A stretch of 64,000 bases of DNA, taken from Aerococcus sp. (GTDB lineage: Bacteria; Bacillota; Bacilli; Lactobacillales; Aerococcaceae). Position 1 is the first letter of the stretch. Each line of letters starts with the position of its first letter. A model generated the notes under the pieces. The model was given only the letters and a program-made list of their open reading frames with translations, was not told where the DNA came from and ran no database searches. The stretch is taken from the NCBI GenBank assembly GCA_030528285.1, contig JAUMZE010000006.1:56585-120584 (forward strand), in the 5' to 3' direction. This document shows positions 52,992 to 60,925 of the stretch, piece by piece. The position numbers and the translations under genes were made by a program.

Positions 52992-54250
52992 ACGCTGACA
53001 CCTCCTTTCTTACGTAAGACGCTCATCGCAAAGTAGCGCATGGCGTCCATGGCGTGGTCGTTTTCTTTCACAGGTTTGTCTTCTCCTCTAGCGACCGCTT
53101 TGTCATCCCAGACATAGGCGTGAAACTCCTTGAGCGTGTTCGCACAGGCCGGGCTGAACAGTAGCTTGTCTTCATTGAGGAGACTCCCCACGAGGCGAAT
53201 CCCATCCAGCACGTCATTCTTGGCGCGTTTGATGGTGAAGCCTCGTTTTTTAATCTCAGCGATAAAACTGGCGGCACTCGGGTCAATGATGATTTTCTTG
53301 ATCCGAAATCCCGCCGTGAATTGTTCTAAGTCATTGGCGTACTCCACATCCGTCTTCTGGCGTTGTTCAGTGCGTCCAGAGTAGTAGTATTCCTTCACGC
53401 AGCACCACTTTCCCGCCAGCTGTTGCCAGAGCAGAAAGACCGTGGCGTTCTGTGTCCCGTAGTCAATCGATAAGTACGCTGGTTGATTCGGGTTGGGTTG
53501 AACGGATTGGACGTGTCGGTCTTCATCGAACATGTCATAGATGATCCCTTCCGCCACCGTCCAGTGCCCAAGGATGTAGCGATCATAGAACACGCCCGAA
53601 TACATGGATCGGTAGCGTTGTTTGATGGCTTCGCTCAAGCTCAGGTTGTCGTCCATTGAAAAATGAAGGTACAACAGTTGCTTCTTGTCTTTCTGATCGA
53701 TCCAGTCCGTTTTGAAGTAGTGATAAGGGCCACTCGGGTTACAGTTGAACCACATCTTGGAGCCTGCCACCGACAGACGCCCCGTTGCTTGGTTCACAAA
53801 TGACTGAGGCATGAGCGCCACTTCATCGAAAAACATGCCCGCCAGCGTGACCCCTTGGATGAGGTCTTGCGAGCGTTCATCTTTCCCGCCAAACAGATAG
53901 AAGTAGTTGGTGACCTTTCCCCGTGAGATGATGACGAGGTTGTCTCCACGTCGGTCACTCACTTGATAGCCTCGGCTGGTTAACATCCATTTCAGTGTCA
54001 CCAGCACATTCCGGCGAAAGGAGCCGATTGTTTTCCCTGCCATCCCAAAGTTCTGTTCTTTAAAGTCATTCATCGCCCACATGACGAAAGAGAGGCTCAT
54101 GGAGAGGGTTTTACCTGAACGGATCGCTCCGTCCGCTATGAGACCCTCACAGCCGTGTACGGGGCTCGTATCGACCCACCACGTCAGCACTTGTTTTTGT
54201 TTCTTGGAGAACGGTTGAAAATGAAAATCAGTCGTTCTTAATCGTTCCAT
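52982..54250 (-). CDS. Terminase large subunit
   Basis: A 422-residue ATPase/nuclease of the PBSX XtmB/SPP1 type. The ATPase motifs are LIADGAIRSGKTLSMSLSF (Walker A) and GMFFDEVALM (Walker B); the nuclease part has LSIDYGTQNATVFLLW and IIIDPSAASF with DHAMDAMRYF at the end. It cuts and translocates phage DNA. It overlaps terS by 13 bases. Confidence 0.95.
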   Translation of the reverse strand: MERLRTTDFHFQPFSKKQKQVLTWWVDTSPVHGCEGLIADGAIRSGKTLSMSLSFVMWAMNDFKEQNFGMAGKTIGSFRRNVLVTLKWMLTSRGYQVSDRRGDNLVIISRGKVTNYFYLFGGKDERSQDLIQGVTLAGMFFDEVALMPQSFVNQATGRLSVAGSKMWFNCNPSGPYHYFKTDWIDQKDKKQLLYLHFSMDDNLSLSEAIKQRYRSMYSGVFYDRYILGHWTVAEGIIYDMFDEDRHVQSVQPNPNQPAYLSIDYGTQNATVFLLWQQLAGKWCCVKEYYYSGRTEQRQKTDVEYANDLEQFTAGFRIKKIIIDPSAASFIAEIKKRGFTIKRAKNDVLDGIRLVGSLLNEDKLLFSPACANTLKEFHAYVWDDKAVARGEDKPVKENDHAMDAMRYFAMSVLRKKGGVSVWK

Positions 54251-54798
54251 ACGCTCTCCCCTTCCGCTCTCAGCGCTTCCATGAATCCATCATCGACTTC
54301 TGTATCACTTGGCATGAGTTCCGCTTCTGCCAACGCTGCTTCCATCTGTGCTTTCTTCGCTTCTGCCGCTAGTTTCTCCGTCTCTGCTTGCGTCTTCTTG
54401 TCATAAGCAGGGGAGAGTTGACGCCAACGATCCGGCTGGCGATTCTTCAGCCAGAAGATGATCGCGCTGGTGTCGGGTGGGATATAGCGTTTCTTCTTTT
54501 CAATGATGGTCTTTTGACTGCCATCTTCATTGATAATCTGGGTCGATTTCTCTTCTTCGACCCATTCGCCTTGCCCACGCTGCAACAACGCGTCTTCCAT
54601 CTCATAGTCATAGATCTCTTTGCCTTTTTTTAAGGCGTCAGTGATGTCACTACTTTTCTTCTTCCAGGCATAGATGGTTGGGCGTTTGATGCCAATCTTC
54701 TCCGCAATCTCTTCGTCGGTGTATCCGGTGCGTGCCCAGTGACGCAACAGATCCAATCGTTCACTTGTTGTCCAATCGTGCCATGTTGTTCTGGACAC
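54238..54798 (-). CDS. Terminase small subunit
   Basis: A 186-residue protein: an N-terminal helix-turn-helix (LLRHWARTGYTDEEIAEKIG), a middle helical part and an acidic C-terminal tail. It recognises the phage packaging site and regulates the large subunit. I use GTG 54798 after AGGTGAAGAC; the frame runs 15 codons further into the terminator region without support. Confidence 0.88.
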   Translation of the reverse strand: MSRTTWHDWTTSERLDLLRHWARTGYTDEEIAEKIGIKRPTIYAWKKKSSDITDALKKGKEIYDYEMEDALLQRGQGEWVEEEKSTQIINEDGSQKTIIEKKKRYIPPDTSAIIFWLKNRQPDRWRQLSPAYDKKTQAETEKLAAEAKKAQMEAALAEAELMPSDTEVDDGFMEALRAEGESVWND

Positions 54799-54828
54799 GT
54801 CTTCACCTACTTTCTTTTGAATGCATAC

Positions 54829-54857
54829 AAAAAGCCACCCCACAACGGAGTGACTTT
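54829..54857 (-). terminator. Terminator upstream of terS
   Basis: On the minus strand AAAGTCAC pairs with GTGGCTTT (G-T pair included), followed by TTTTTG. The loop (CCGTTGTGG) resembles those at 49445-49473 and 31724-31762. It would attenuate late transcription before the terminase genes. Confidence 0.7.
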
Positions 54858-54879
54858 GTTTAAGGAGGAAAACCCATGC

Positions 54880-54973
54880 TAATCGTGCGAACCACTCACA
54901 CGATTATTCTAGAAACGGCTCAACACCGCGGTTTTCAATCAATTAATCGTGAGCTAATCGTGAGAGAATCGTG
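54880..54973. repeat. AATCGTG repeat cluster between the late promoter and terS
   Basis: TAATCGTG occurs at 54880-54887 and, inverted, at 54899-54906 (perfect 8-bp arms, 11-base spacer). Three tandem 11-bp units follow at 54943-54975 (TTAATCGTGAG, CTAATCGTGAG, AGAATCGTGCG). The 11-base period places all copies on one face of the helix. It is probably a protein-binding array, for terminase recognition (pac/cos) or transcription control. Confidence 0.75.
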
Positions 54974-55048
54974 CGAAATAGCTCACTGGCCTTTAGGGAT
55001 GGAAGCTAGACAGGGAGGCTTACTTGTTCTGTCTATCTTCACACTACC

Positions 55049-55093
55049 ATAATACCAGAAAAGTGACCTTATTTATTGCACTTTAATTGCACT
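55049..55093 (-). promoter_or_regulatory. Candidate activator-dependent late promoter
   Basis: On the minus strand TGG-TATTAT (hexamer 55054-55049) forms an extended -10. The -35 position holds no hexamer but two 11-bp tandem units, AGTGCAATTAA and AGTGCAATAAA (55093-55083 and 55082-55072), which would fit an activator such as the ArpU/RinA-type protein encoded just upstream. Confidence 0.6.
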
Positions 55094-55509
55094 CAGTTCA
55101 AAGCAAACCCCAACCGCTTAGCTAAGCGATCGATGAAGTCATCGTGATAACGCTTGGCTGTGCGGTAGTTGGCATGTACCCGCCCACTGGCTATCACAAT
55201 GCCAAGTGGTGGTTTTCTGAAGTACATCAGCGCAATCAATTGTTTCACCCACTCCTCACTTTCCTGGAGGGTGCGCTTCACCATCTCTTCATTATGCGTC
55301 AAACGGTGATACATTCGATCATCCACAATCGTGAGGATCTTATCCACATCCTTGTTGGGATTGATCGGCCCATGACTCCCACCAATATTTTCGTCTGGAG
55401 GTAGTCGCGGATGCCAGATTTTCTCCCGAATGTCTCGCAACTGTCCAGGTATCTCTGGATACTCCCTCAAGATACACTTCACTTGTTCCAGCTGATTATC
55501 ACGCAACAC
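55093..55509 (-). CDS. Late transcription activator, ArpU/RinA-like
   Basis: A 138-residue protein with a helical N-terminus (LEQVKCILREYPEIPGQL), a short loop (RLPPDENIGGSHGPINPN) and a sigma-region-4-like C-terminal helix-turn-helix (IASGRVHANYRTAKRYHDDF). Such proteins switch on phage late genes from the promoter before terS. It is the last gene of the early region. The start is GTG 55509 after GAGGTGATGT. Confidence 0.78.
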   Translation of the reverse strand: MLRDNQLEQVKCILREYPEIPGQLRDIREKIWHPRLPPDENIGGSHGPINPNKDVDKILTIVDDRMYHRLTHNEEMVKRTLQESEEWVKQLIALMYFRKPPLGIVIASGRVHANYRTAKRYHDDFIDRLAKRLGFALN

Positions 55510-55517
55510 ACATCACC

Positions 55518-55745
55518 TCATCGCGTTGGTTTTAATTGGAGGATTCGATCAGGGCGGAATCCCTGGAAATGATCCCCGTCTTCTAGTACCACAACGGGAA
55601 GGGCTCGATAACCCATGTCTACCACTGCTTGCCGTCCTGGGTCTTTCCCACCATCAATCTCTTTGAAAGGAATCCCGTTGTCTTTCATTAGTTTCTTTGT
55701 CATGGCGCACGCACCACAACCGGTCTTTGAGTACACTTTAATCAT
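55518..55745 (-). CDS. NrdH-like glutaredoxin
   Basis: A 75-residue thioredoxin-fold protein with the redox motif SKTGCGACAMTKKLM (CGAC) and the cis-proline stretch LPVVVLEDGDHFQGFRP. NrdH proteins reduce ribonucleotide reductase. No nrdEF genes lie nearby, so it may feed electrons to host reductase or to another phage enzyme. It overlaps the deoxyribosyltransferase-like gene by eight bases. Confidence 0.85.
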   Translation of the reverse strand: MIKVYSKTGCGACAMTKKLMKDNGIPFKEIDGGKDPGRQAVVDMGYRALPVVVLEDGDHFQGFRPDRILQLKPTR

Positions 55746-56541
55746 TGGCTGTCACCTCCTCCTGTTCACGGATTTTATTGATTGTCATTGCTGTGTAAGT
55801 TATAAGATCCATCAACGTTTCTTCCAGTGATTCATCTTCAACATGTTGTTCGCCCTTCATGATTAACGTTTTAGCTCGGTTCGTCTTATGAACGATCTGT
55901 GCAATGCCGACAATCACTCCCATTTCATCCATGAGGTCTCCAAAACTATTCCCATAATCATGGTTCTTCTTCTCATACGTCGCCAACGACTCCGCATAGA
56001 TCTCTGCCATTTTCTTAGTATCCTGTGAGACATCCTCGTCTTCATCACGAACCACTTCCGACTCCCATCGCTTAATGAGATTGATTAATTCATCCACACT
56101 CGTCACAACGTCTCCATTCATCTTCACTACCCCAACGACAAACAGATTCACGTAACCAAACTGATTCTCTAGACGTTCCTCGATAAGAGCCTTGATCTTT
56201 TGAGGGTTATCTGTGCCGAGCTGTCGAGTATCGGTGTAGAGCCCAATCACTGGAATCTCTCGGCCTGCTGCATAGCCAATCTCTGTGCATCGTCCTTGCC
56301 CTGCTTCTAAGTTATCCAGGCTCACAATCATCAGGTCTGATTGATCAATCCGTTCAATATCCGCTTTAGCGATGGCCAGACTATCGGCATACTTGGTTTT
56401 GTCGTTGATGTCCGTGTTCTCCTGAGGTAAGTACAGATCCACATCAGGCACCGCTTCTCGGATGCGTTTCGCCAGATAGCGGTTGTACATCCGGTCTGCC
56501 TCGCTAAAGATCCCAGACGCTAAGTAAATGTGTTTTACCAT
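55738..56541 (-). CDS. Nucleoside 2-deoxyribosyltransferase-like protein fused to a DUF1599-like domain
   Basis: A 267-residue two-part protein. Residues 1-155 resemble nucleoside 2-deoxyribosyltransferases (HIYLASGIFSEADRMYNRYL; MIVSLDNLEAGQGRCTEIGY). Residues about 180-260 resemble DUF1599/nucleotide-modification-associated domains (LATYEKKNHDYGNSFGDLM; TLMDLITYTAMTINKI). A charged linker joins them. Both kinds of domain act on free nucleotides in phage metabolism. The fusion suggests remodelling of the nucleotide pool or making a modified base. Confidence 0.8.
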   Translation of the reverse strand: MVKHIYLASGIFSEADRMYNRYLAKRIREAVPDVDLYLPQENTDINDKTKYADSLAIAKADIERIDQSDLMIVSLDNLEAGQGRCTEIGYAAGREIPVIGLYTDTRQLGTDNPQKIKALIEERLENQFGYVNLFVVGVVKMNGDVVTSVDELINLIKRWESEVVRDEDEDVSQDTKKMAEIYAESLATYEKKNHDYGNSFGDLMDEMGVIVGIAQIVHKTNRAKTLIMKGEQHVEDESLEETLMDLITYTAMTINKIREQEEVTAND

Positions 56542-57029
56542 TCAATCATCCTCCCACAAAATGGGCAGTACATCCAGATGTCCGGTGTGAGCCCGTGTGA
56601 TTTATTCTTACAATTCGTTATATAAATGCCATGTCCCTTATACTCCCATTGACACGCCGCTTGACGCCGTAAGTAAGCAGGATCCACTCCTGTCACAGTG
56701 GCATATCGATAGAGCGTGCGTGCTTGTGGAGTCGTGGTGCCATTTTCCCACTTACTGATGGAGGATACACTCACACCCATCAGATTGGCCATTTCCTCAC
56801 GGGTCCAATTGTTATTCAGTCGTATATCACGCAAGCAATCCCCAATGTTATTCTTTCGTGAATGGTTCTTGAGGGCCATATACTTCAGTCGAATGTCTTG
56901 GCTGGGGTCTTGGATCCCTCGTTCCCACAGAGAGACAAGCTCATTCGTCGCTTCCGTTCCGAGATAGTCCGCCATCTGTCCTTGGCTCCAGCCTTTTTCT
57001 TTACGAATGGCTTTGAAATCATTACTCAT
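56535..57029 (-). CDS. Double helix-turn-helix regulator with zinc ribbon
   Basis: A 164-residue protein with two XRE-type HTH domains (KAIRKEKGWSQGQMADYLG; LRDIRLNNNWTREEMANLMG), then a short C-terminal zinc ribbon (ACQWEYKGHGIYITNC with CPFCGRMIEW). It lies in tandem with a related single-HTH zinc-ribbon gene. Role is probably DNA binding within early-gene control or DNA metabolism; no specific family is certain. Confidence 0.75.
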   Translation of the reverse strand: MSNDFKAIRKEKGWSQGQMADYLGTEATNELVSLWERGIQDPSQDIRLKYMALKNHSRKNNIGDCLRDIRLNNNWTREEMANLMGVSVSSISKWENGTTTPQARTLYRYATVTGVDPAYLRRQAACQWEYKGHGIYITNCKNKSHGLTPDIWMYCPFCGRMIEW

Positions 57030-57405
57030 AAGTCACCATCACCTTCTTTCCGCAATAGGGGCAATAAGGGCCGTCTTGTCCTTTGTTTCTAGTTTTCCGT
57101 TGGCACGGGATCCAATACTCATTAGATATCACACGGTGCCAATAACAAGGTTCTTCGATTTTCACACATTCTGATGCCGACATAAGTTTAGTCACAGTGG
57201 TATGACCTAATTTCGCAATAGCTTTGAGTGTAATTGCATTGGGTTTATTCTCGCCATGTTCCCATTTCGATATTCCGCTTTTGTTTGGTCGTGTTACTTT
57301 GGTGATTCTCTGAATAGCTTCCGCAAATTCATCCATGGTTTCCCGTCTATCCACTCGTAATGCTCTGATTCTCAGTCCCAGAGTCTTCTTATCTACCACT
57401 TGCAT
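57022..57405 (-). CDS. HTH regulator with zinc ribbon
   Basis: A 127-residue protein with one XRE-type HTH (LRIRALRVDRRETMDEFAE; KSGISKWEHGENKPNAITLK) and a zinc ribbon (PCYWHRVISNEYWIPC; CPYCGKKV). I set the start at ATG 57405 after GGAGGGAGAAAC. It overlaps its relative by eight bases, and both share the same layout, so they probably arose by duplication. Confidence 0.75.
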   Translation of the reverse strand: MQVVDKKTLGLRIRALRVDRRETMDEFAEAIQRITKVTRPNKSGISKWEHGENKPNAITLKAIAKLGHTTVTKLMSASECVKIEEPCYWHRVISNEYWIPCQRKTRNKGQDGPYCPYCGKKVMVTYE

Positions 57406-57742
57406 GTTTCTCCCTCCATTCCTTTGTTTCAACAATCTCAATTGCTTCTTCCACACTGCGAGCCACCCCATAGATCACGGGTTGGTCCTTAATGAACGCT
57501 TGGAAGGCTCGTTGCTCTGGCCTGAGTTTGCCCGTGGGTGTTTTCACTTCAATGGCGATGAATTTCCCATCGCCATCACGGTACCCGACTGTATCGGGGA
57601 ATCCTTTGGGGAATAGCTGGATGTACGTCCCGAATTGTGTGGGGACTTTGCCCGCATTACTCCTCCACAGTCGATGCCCGCGCTGGTTAATCGTCTGTAA
57701 AATCCGTGCCTGAATCTCTGCTTCACTTGGGATGGTACTCAC
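57389..57742 (-). CDS. VRR-NUC domain nuclease
   Basis: A 117-residue PD-(D/E)xK-type nuclease with the VRR-NUC pattern: an N-terminal SEAEIQARILQTINQRG helix, FPDTVGYRDGDGKFIAIEVK (catalytic D and ExK) and GKLRPEQRAF. Phage versions may cut branched DNA during replication or packaging. The start is GTG 57742. Its end overlaps the HTH gene. Confidence 0.9.
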   Translation of the reverse strand: MSTIPSEAEIQARILQTINQRGHRLWRSNAGKVPTQFGTYIQLFPKGFPDTVGYRDGDGKFIAIEVKTPTGKLRPEQRAFQAFIKDQPVIYGVARSVEEAIEIVETKEWREKHASGR

Positions 57743-57833
57743 CTGTCTTTCTGTAAAATACGAACAATAACGGTATAATGTAGGTAGATAGTTAGTTATT
57801 GATGAATTAAATAAGTATATTCATTAAAAGTAA

Positions 57834-58088
57834 GGGGTGGACACTATGGGTGGATACCATTCAAACCCACAGAAGCCCTGTCGTATCAACTTATTAGCTA
57901 CTGCTTTTCTTATAGGTGGATACCTCCCTAAAAATCTTTCTTTTTATACATTTATTTTCTTATTTTTTTAATGACTCTTTTTTTCAGGAGGTATCCACCC
58001 AGTATATAAACCAGTTAAAAAGTGTTGATCTATAAAGGTTTGTGATCCCTTATTTTTAAAATTAGGTATCCACCTGAAGTATCCACCC
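57834..58088. repeat. Iteron-like field of six GGTGGATACC repeats with an AT-rich core
   Basis: Three copies on the plus strand: GGGGTGGACACT (57834-57845), GGGTGGATACC (57848-57858) and AGGTGGATACCT (57914-57925). Three more follow in reverse orientation at 57990-57999, 58065-58074 and 58079-58088. The second pairs with the fourth over 11 bases and the third with the fifth over 12. An AT-rich stretch (about 57930-57985) lies between the two sets. No gene covers 57743-58104. The site just downstream of the primase gene fits a replication origin. Confidence 0.7.
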
Positions 58089-58104
58089 ACATAACTTAAA
58101 TTGA

Positions 58105-60387
58105 CTAAAGTTCTCTCAATCCTTCATACTTATCTTTAATCACTAACCCTTCATAAACCACTCGTCCTTTTGGTCTTACGTTCGGGAATTTCTCTTTCAT
58201 CTTTTTACCAAACATATTTTTGTTCATCTTGTACTCACCAGACTCATCCGCCCAGACTTTGTAGTGGCGATACAAATCACCAGCTGGGGCACGTCCGCCC
58301 TCGACCCGCTCGCACTCATCTTGGATAAAGTGTTCTAACACATCCATGTCGGTGCGGTAGTCTTGGCTGGCTTGGATGATCGATTGTGGAGAGTTGAGCC
58401 CTTCTTTTTGCCATTTACGGTATCCCTCAATGATCCAATCCAAGATCCCAGGTCCTTCACGTAGGAGTTTGGGTTTCAAATCCTTGTCCACCTTATCGAG
58501 GGGGATCTGGACTTCAAACGGAATCAAAATCATCCGGCGCCAGATCCCGTCATCGGTCCCTCGAATGATCGGCTTGTGGTTCGTAGTGATCCAGAGCTTG
58601 AACTTCGGGACAAATTCGAAGTCCTCGCCATAGAGGAATCGCGCTGTCACTTTGTCGCCCCCGGTGAGTTGCTTAATCAGCCCTTCATCAAATCGGAAGC
58701 CTTCATTCGGTTCACTGGACGTCACCATGCGGGCTCCTTGGAGGCGTGCGATGTCGTTCCCGGGGGTGGGTTTGTTCTTCACCATCAGGCTATCCGCGCG
58801 AATGCTGGCGGCGTATGTGCCCGCAATGTCCGTCAATACCTCCATCAACACACTCTTCCCATTCCGTCCAATCCCGTGGCAGATGAACATCACCTGCTCC
58901 TTGGTAGATCCACAAAACGTGTACCCTACACAGCGCTGGAAGAAATCAATCTTCTCTTGGTCGCCGTTAAAAATATCATCGAGAAACGCCAGATATGTGT
59001 CTGGGGGCACATGATCGGAATAACCCACCCCGGTTTGCCGGGTGAACATCTTCAGCTTGTCATGGGCTTTCAACAGCCCCGTCGTGAGTTCCAGATAACC
59101 ATTAGGCGTGTTCAACAGCGTATCATCTCGATCAAACTCCTCTGTGGATACGGCGGTGAGGTGCATGAGTTCTTTTTGGATGTTCTCCTTGGATCGGTGG
59201 GATCGACTCATCTTCAAATGACGCTTCCAGGCTTTCTGGGCGTCGGTTTCGTCCATATCATCGGGGATGTGGAGTTTTTCATTCGCCATTTGATCGACCA
59301 CGGAATCAATCAACCGTGGCACCATGCCCATCGTATCGATCGTCCATTTGGTGCCGTCATAGACATAGAACTTTTTATGCTTGTACGAGTACTTCACGAT
59401 GTCGCCGTAACGATCCATGAAGCGTTGCGCGTTCCCAGTATCGTCCCAACTGCGGGGCGGATATTCTTTATCTTTCTCTAGGAAGGTGAACTTGTACCCA
59501 AAATTGGGATCATCGGGTTTTGGCACATACACATCGGGCGTGTCGTGGATTGCTTTGTACAGCGTCGCTTCGCCGTATTTTGCTTTCCCGCGTGGTTCAT
59601 CCCATTTATCACGCATGAGACTACTCTGGCGGAAGAGGCGGTCCATCTGATCGAAATCCTTGGCACACCAGAATGCGAGGATATTAGCGAGCGCCATATC
59701 TGCCTCGGACTGGCTTTTGTAGTGCTCTCTCCATCCCCCTTTCATCAACGCCTTAAACTTCTCGGCTTGCTGGCTGTGCTCAATCCGGGTGACAACTTCC
59801 ATATCGCTGAGATCGTGTTGCATGCCATGTCCACCAAAGTGAACCCGGGTGATGTTGTTTTTACGCCGGATATATTTCCGATAGATCCGATCCATCGCCA
59901 TCTCCGTAGCTTCTGTGACCTCGTGAAAGCCGTCTAATTGGTTCCCTGTCATCGTGAAGAACCGCCCACCGTCATACATCTCAACGTTGCCTCTCCGGCG
60001 ATCTGGGCCGGGAATTTTGCCTTTCGTGATGATGTGGATTCCTTTCCCGCTTGGACTGATCTCCGTGTAGGACTGGAAAGCGGTGATGATCTCAAATACT
60101 TTGTTCTCCTCGATATCGTCGTGCTGGTACTTCTCCAACTCCTCCTCCACATGATCCAAATCAATCCCGATGTAAGGCGGGGTGATGAGGAAGCCCAGCC
60201 CATCTGCCTGGAGAGGTCCCAGTGCAGCGGCGGCTTCTTCATAACTCCCCCATGTGGTCGGGTCATTCGTTTTTGCGGGCGTGTTGGTTTGGGGATTGAT
60301 CGGTATCTTGGTGAGCTTTCCATTGCGTTCTTGATACCGCCAGAGCCCCCATTGGTTGAGTGTCAGTAACTCTTCAGGAAAAGCCAT
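58105..60387 (-). CDS. Phage primase-helicase (D5/P4 type)
   Basis: A 760-residue protein. The N-terminal primase-polymerase half (IGIDLDHVEEELEKY; SGKGIHIITKGKIPGPDRR) precedes the D5-type helicase with Walker A CHGIGRNGKSVLMEVLTD and the SF3 pattern. The C-terminal part ends in a winged-helix-like region (LYRHYKVWADESGEYKMNKN). It should prime and unwind DNA at the origin, possibly the repeats next to its stop. A GGAGGTGAGGGG site precedes ATG 60387. Confidence 0.92.
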   Translation of the reverse strand: MAFPEELLTLNQWGLWRYQERNGKLTKIPINPQTNTPAKTNDPTTWGSYEEAAAALGPLQADGLGFLITPPYIGIDLDHVEEELEKYQHDDIEENKVFEIITAFQSYTEISPSGKGIHIITKGKIPGPDRRRGNVEMYDGGRFFTMTGNQLDGFHEVTEATEMAMDRIYRKYIRRKNNITRVHFGGHGMQHDLSDMEVVTRIEHSQQAEKFKALMKGGWREHYKSQSEADMALANILAFWCAKDFDQMDRLFRQSSLMRDKWDEPRGKAKYGEATLYKAIHDTPDVYVPKPDDPNFGYKFTFLEKDKEYPPRSWDDTGNAQRFMDRYGDIVKYSYKHKKFYVYDGTKWTIDTMGMVPRLIDSVVDQMANEKLHIPDDMDETDAQKAWKRHLKMSRSHRSKENIQKELMHLTAVSTEEFDRDDTLLNTPNGYLELTTGLLKAHDKLKMFTRQTGVGYSDHVPPDTYLAFLDDIFNGDQEKIDFFQRCVGYTFCGSTKEQVMFICHGIGRNGKSVLMEVLTDIAGTYAASIRADSLMVKNKPTPGNDIARLQGARMVTSSEPNEGFRFDEGLIKQLTGGDKVTARFLYGEDFEFVPKFKLWITTNHKPIIRGTDDGIWRRMILIPFEVQIPLDKVDKDLKPKLLREGPGILDWIIEGYRKWQKEGLNSPQSIIQASQDYRTDMDVLEHFIQDECERVEGGRAPAGDLYRHYKVWADESGEYKMNKNMFGKKMKEKFPNVRPKGRVVYEGLVIKDKYEGLREL

Positions 60388-60408
60388 CTCCCCTCACCTC
60401 CTCCGTGA

Positions 60409-60924
60409 TTAAAATGGCAGATCGTCCGCTTGTGGCTGTGCTTGGGTGGTTTTGCCTTTGTGGTTCACAGTTGGGTAGTTGGTGACTTCCAGACGGTTCG
60501 GATAAACACGGTTTTGAACTTGTTTTTGACCTTGATAGGTGCTCTTGCGTTGGCTCACAAAGGCTTTCACCGGTTTTCCTTGCATCAGATCCAGGAAGTG
60601 TTGCATGCCGTTGATGGCGGTTCCATCTGGCACCCCGCAAGCGCGCATGTAGTACCCGAGATCAATTGGGGAGTAGCGATGAGTTTCTTGATCCTGGAAG
60701 ATCGCCCCATAGACTTTCCAATTGTGGTATTTCCCATTCGTTTCTTTGAGTTCTGGCACTTGGTCGAGGTCATTGCGGACAATGAATGTGACATCAATCA
60801 ACTCATTTCCATTCGAAGTGCCTTTCACCTCGCCATGATCGATCAACAGTTCATAGGTACCTTCTGGGATTACCTGACGTTTGCCGTTGTCTAAGTTTGA
60901 GTAGTCTAATTTAAATGTATCCAT
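60409..60924 (-). CDS. DUF669 protein, SSB-like
   Basis: A 171-residue protein of the phage DUF669 family (LDYSNLDNGKRQVIPEGTYE; GYYMRACGVPDGTA). Its last five residues DDLPF match the acidic tip of bacterial single-strand-binding proteins, which recruits replication and repair enzymes. It lies between the primase and helicase genes. An SSB-like role is likely but not proven. Confidence 0.82.
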   Translation of the reverse strand: MDTFKLDYSNLDNGKRQVIPEGTYELLIDHGEVKGTSNGNELIDVTFIVRNDLDQVPELKETNGKYHNWKVYGAIFQDQETHRYSPIDLGYYMRACGVPDGTAINGMQHFLDLMQGKPVKAFVSQRKSTYQGQKQVQNRVYPNRLEVTNYPTVNHKGKTTQAQPQADDLPF

Positions 60925-60925
60925 G

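Noticed and set aside
54876-55052. A 58-codon plus-strand ORF with an excellent AAGGAGG site (54861-54870) in the gap upstream of terS
   Set aside because: It runs against all neighbouring genes, its codons are made largely of the AATCGTG repeats, and no plus-strand promoter or terminator fits it. The ribosome-site match is probably chance, though a ribosome profile could settle it.
58576-59481. A 301-codon plus-strand open frame inside the primase-helicase gene
   Set aside because: Antisense shadow of a gene with clear catalytic motifs; no start signals.
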